Part shown: positions 61,816 through 64,000 of the stretch, one piece after another
How the letters are laid out: the number at the start of each line of letters is the position of its first letter
Numbering within the stretch: position 1 is the stretch's first letter
Source: Pantoea sp. alder81
GTDB lineage: Bacteria > Pseudomonadota > Gammaproteobacteria > Enterobacterales > Enterobacteriaceae
DNA: 64,000 bases
NCBI RefSeq assembly: GCF_020179835.1
Contig: NZ_JAIUDA010000009.1
Location: 124,001-188,000 of the forward strand
Reading direction: 5' to 3'
Position numbers and translations under genes: made by a program
Notes under the pieces: generated by a model
Seen by the model: the letters and a program-made list of their open reading frames with translations, nothing else
Told to the model about the DNA's origin: nothing
Database searches by the model: none

Positions 61816-61987
61816 AAGTTTCTCCTCCTGGATAGTAAACGAACCGTTCCCGAGAGTAACAAAGCAAGCCGTTGATGTGAAAACAATGCCAGTGGATTGG
61901 TCGAAGAATTGTGCTGTAACGCGCGATCTTCCTCTCATTTCCCAGGATTAATCGCACGCCCTGTCTAAAAATAACGCACTCAGTCAC

Positions 61988-61993
61988 TATAAT
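61988..61993 (+). promoter_or_regulatory. -10 element of the 21-residue membrane protein gene
   Basis: TATAAT about 29 bases before the ATG, with AGGAG at 62011. Confidence 0.45.
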
Positions 61994-62021
61994 TAACTAA
62001 GAATTATCTGAGGAGACGATG

Positions 62022-62087
62022 ATGGAACTTGCCATTTTTATCGGCTTTACCATCCTGATGACCGTGGTGGCGGTGCGGGTGCGTTAA
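62022..62087 (+). CDS. 21-residue single-pass membrane protein
   Basis: A start codon at 62022 (with a second ATG directly before it) follows AGGAG with six-base spacing and opens a 21-codon frame: MELAIFIGFTILMTVV, one hydrophobic helix, then AVRVR, a positively charged end, and TAA. A TATAAT box is upstream and a terminator-like hairpin downstream. I do not recognise it; similar microproteins act on membrane transporters or sensors. Confidence 0.6.
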   Translation: MELAIFIGFTILMTVVAVRVR

Positions 62088-62100
62088 GTCCTGATGATGC

Positions 62101-62120
62101 TGGCGGCTAAACGGCCGCCA
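62101..62120 (+). terminator. Hairpin after the 21-residue gene
   Basis: TGGCGGC-TAAAC-GGCCGCCA, 13 bases after the stop codon, without T-run. Confidence 0.5.
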
Positions 62121-62127
62121 TGACGGA

Positions 62128-62157
62128 GAAGCCGCGCTTACTGAGCGGCTTCTTTTT
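62128..62157 (+). terminator. Terminator overlapping the end of the GGDEF-EAL gene
   Basis: GAAGCCGC and GCGGCTTC form an 8-bp stem followed by CTTTTTC on the plus strand; it overlaps the stop of the minus-strand gene. Confidence 0.75.
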
Positions 62158-64000
62158 CATCCTGCAAGCGCGCATGAAACGCCGCGAGCGGCATCGGCTT
62201 GCCGAGGAAGTAGCCCTGCCCTTCTTCACAGGAAAGCGCCTTCAGCTCGTTGAGCTGCGCTTCGGTTTCAATCCCTTCTGCCGTAATGGTGAGCGCAAAG
62301 GCGCGCGCTAATCCGACAATCCCCGCAACTACCGATTGCGCCTGCTTCGATTCCGGGAATTCTTTCATCCATGACCGATCGATTTTCAGGCCGTTGAATG
62401 GGAAAGTTTTCAGGTAACCTAATGCCGCATAGCCGGTGCCAAAATCATCGACCGTTAGCCTCACGCCCAGCGCTCGCAACCCCTGCATGATTTCCAGTGC
62501 GCGATCGGGGTGCTCGAAGGTGACGTTTTCAGTGATCTCCAACTCAAGCCGGGTTGCCGGTAAGCCGCTGACCGCCAGCGCATGTGCCACGCGATCCACC
62601 AAATCACTGTTGCGGAATTCCACCGGTGAGATGTTAACGGATACGTAGCGCTGTTCGCCCCAGTCGCTGGCATCATGGCAGGCGCGCATTAGCACCCAAT
62701 CACTGATGGCAGCGATCAGCCCATTCTCTTCCGCCAGCGGAATAAAGCGGTCTGGCGTAATCCATTGATCCTCGCCCACCTGCCAGCGAATCAGCGCTTC
62801 CGCACCTGCCAGCTGTCCCGTTTGCAGTTGATAACGCGGCTGATAGTGCAGTGAAAACGTGTTGTTGCGCAGCGCCTCTTCAATCGCCTGCACCATATCG
62901 CGCTTCGATTGAATATGGTTGGCCATATCGTTGGAGTACCACACCCAGCGATCGCGTCCAGCCGTGCGTGCCTGGCCGAGTGCGATGTCCGCCAGCCGCA
63001 GCAACGCCTCCGGATGAGCGGCATCCTGCGGCGCGCTGACGATACCCATGCTGGCAGTGAGATTCAGCTGATGCAATCCCGTGATTATCGGCTGATGGAC
63101 GGCGCGTTGCAGTGCGCGGCAACGATACTCCAGACCGGCACGCGAGCTTTCGCGCAGCAGCAGAATAAACTCATCCCCGCCCAGTCGTGCCGCCAGTTCA
63201 TCAGGCCCAATCAGATTTTTTAGCCGCTGAGAGATCTCATTCAGCACCACATCGCCCACCGCGTGGCCCCACGAATCGTTGATCGGTTTGAACTGATCGA
63301 GATCGAAGCTGATCACAAACAGCGGTGCCTCTTGCGTGGCATTTTCCAAATGTGTGGTCAGGAATTCCTGCAGTTGCATGCGGTTGGCAAGGCCAGTAAG
63401 CAGGTCATGGCGTGACAGGAACTGAATGCGCGCTTCCGCATCCACTTCATGGGTAATATCGGACACCGTGCCGCGAAAACCGGTGCGCAAGCCGTTACGA
63501 CGAATGGTCTTCGCCATCAATTCGCCGATACGGCGCTCACCGTTGGCAGCCATGAACTGGCAGCGCAGCGGCACATGCTGGATTTCATCGCCCTGACGCA
63601 ACAGCCAGGCCACCAGCGAATGGCTGGGATGGCTGAGGAGTTGATCCAGCGGGCGCCCAATCCAGCTTTTGACTTCGTGTCCGGTAACAGCCGCAAAACG
63701 CGAGGAGAGATAGCAAAGGCGGCCCTGATCGTCGACCTCCCAAATCCAGTCCGAGGCCGCTTCCGCCAGATCGCGAAAACGCTCTTCACTGTTGGCCAGT
63801 TCACGCTGGCTGATGGCCAGCATTTCAAAGCGACGATCGGAAATGACGGCGTTATGCAGCGCATGGCGAATGACCCGGCGTGTCACCAGCGCAACAGCCA
63901 GTACAGTGAAACAGAGCAGCGGCATCATCAGCCAGATCACCCCAAAGCCGGGATTTTTGGCCTGCCAGCGTAACACCAGCGGCTCGCCCTGAATCACCGG
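62138..64000 (-). CDS. PAS-GGDEF-EAL signalling protein (5' end truncated by the window)
   Basis: The C-terminal 620 residues of a cyclic-di-GMP enzyme are present, and the frame is open to the window edge. In order: the end of a periplasmic sensor, one membrane helix (VIWLMMPLLCFTVLAVALV), a PAS domain (EERFRDLAEAASDWIWEVDD), a GGDEF domain with intact RLGGDEFILLL and an EAL domain with AEALIRW and TVDDFGTGYAAL. Both domains look catalytically complete. Which activity dominates is not visible. Confidence 0.9.
   Translation of the reverse strand, partial: PVIQGEPLVLRWQAKNPGFGVIWLMMPLLCFTVLAVALVTRRVIRHALHNAVISDRRFEMLAISQRELANSEERFRDLAEAASDWIWEVDDQGRLCYLSSRFAAVTGHEVKSWIGRPLDQLLSHPSHSLVAWLLRQGDEIQHVPLRCQFMAANGERRIGELMAKTIRRNGLRTGFRGTVSDITHEVDAEARIQFLSRHDLLTGLANRMQLQEFLTTHLENATQEAPLFVISFDLDQFKPINDSWGHAVGDVVLNEISQRLKNLIGPDELAARLGGDEFILLLRESSRAGLEYRCRALQRAVHQPIITGLHQLNLTASMGIVSAPQDAAHPEALLRLADIALGQARTAGRDRWVWYSNDMANHIQSKRDMVQAIEEALRNNTFSLHYQPRYQLQTGQLAGAEALIRWQVGEDQWITPDRFIPLAEENGLIAAISDWVLMRACHDASDWGEQRYVSVNISPVEFRNSDLVDRVAHALAVSGLPATRLELEITENVTFEHPDRALEIMQGLRALGVRLTVDDFGTGYAALGYLKTFPFNGLKIDRSWMKEFPESKQAQSVVAGIVGLARAFALTITAEGIETEAQLNELKALSCEEGQGYFLGKPMPLAAFHARLQDEKEAAQ

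Overview
The window is a chromosomal segment of a gammaproteobacterium of the order Enterobacterales. Protein matches to Escherichia coli are close and gene order is largely that of the E. coli panE-to-lacZ arc (panE-yajL-thiI-xseB-ispA-dxs-yajO-pgpA-thiL-nusB-ribH-ribD-nrdR-yajI; secFD-yajC-tgt-queA-acpH; proY-brnQ-phoRB-sbcDC-mak-rdgC-ppnP-aroM-yaiA-aroL-yaiI-proC; psiF-iraP; lacZ). The accessory genes, the repeat families and a long glutamine-rich SbcC suggest an Erwiniaceae member such as Pantoea or Erwinia. That assignment is an inference. I see no tRNA, rRNA, CRISPR array, insertion sequence or prophage.

Layout. 1-10.8 kb: housekeeping cofactor, isoprenoid and riboflavin genes (yajL, thiI, xseB-ispA-dxs, yajO, pgpA-thiL-nusB, ribH, ribD-nrdR). 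10.9-12.2 kb: kbp and the lipoprotein gene yajI, then a patch of tandem palindromic repeats ending in a strong terminator. 12.2-18.5 kb: secF-secD-yajC-tgt-queA on the minus strand and acpH on the plus strand. 18.6-21.7 kb: an inositol-monophosphatase-family gene and an O-acyltransferase. 21.8-24.5 kb: amino-acid transporters proY and brnQ. 24.9-29.3 kb: a short B12-independent methionine-synthase-like gene, a lone PstS-like binding protein, and phoR-phoB with a clear PHO box. 29.5-34.4 kb: sbcD-sbcC.

34.6-39.0 kb is accessory: a TolA-C-domain lipoprotein, an AraC-type regulator, an APH-fold kinase and an ethanolamine-type permease. The kinase-permease intergenic region carries direct repeats spaced 21 bp. 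39.0-41.4 kb returns to the core (mak, rdgC, ppnP). 41.5-45.6 kb holds the most interesting block: aroM, a DUF1177 gene and an OPT-family transporter in one tight operon, next to an IclR-type regulator with a palindromic operator-like site. E. coli keeps only an orphan aroM at this position. 45.9-49.1 kb: yaiA, aroL, a DUF2076 gene, yaiI, proC.

49.2-54.4 kb replaces the E. coli phoA/dgcC neighbourhood with a Rieske-FAD oxidoreductase and a symporter-nagB-nagA amino-sugar operon. 54.5-55.6 kb: psiF, iraP and a Gly-rich micro-lipoprotein, with two perfect GAAACGTTTC sites upstream of iraP. 55.9-60.2 kb: lacZ without lacI or lacY but with a lacO-like operator, overlapping tail-to-tail with an mdtG-like MFS gene. 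60.6-64 kb: a YmgB/AriR-like regulator, small secreted proteins (one an I78 peptidase inhibitor), a 21-residue membrane protein, and the truncated end of a PAS-GGDEF-EAL protein.

Three loci carry copies of a REP-like palindrome (core GTAGCGGCGCAAT..ATTGCGCCGCTAC), and one of them supplies the stop codon of yajO.
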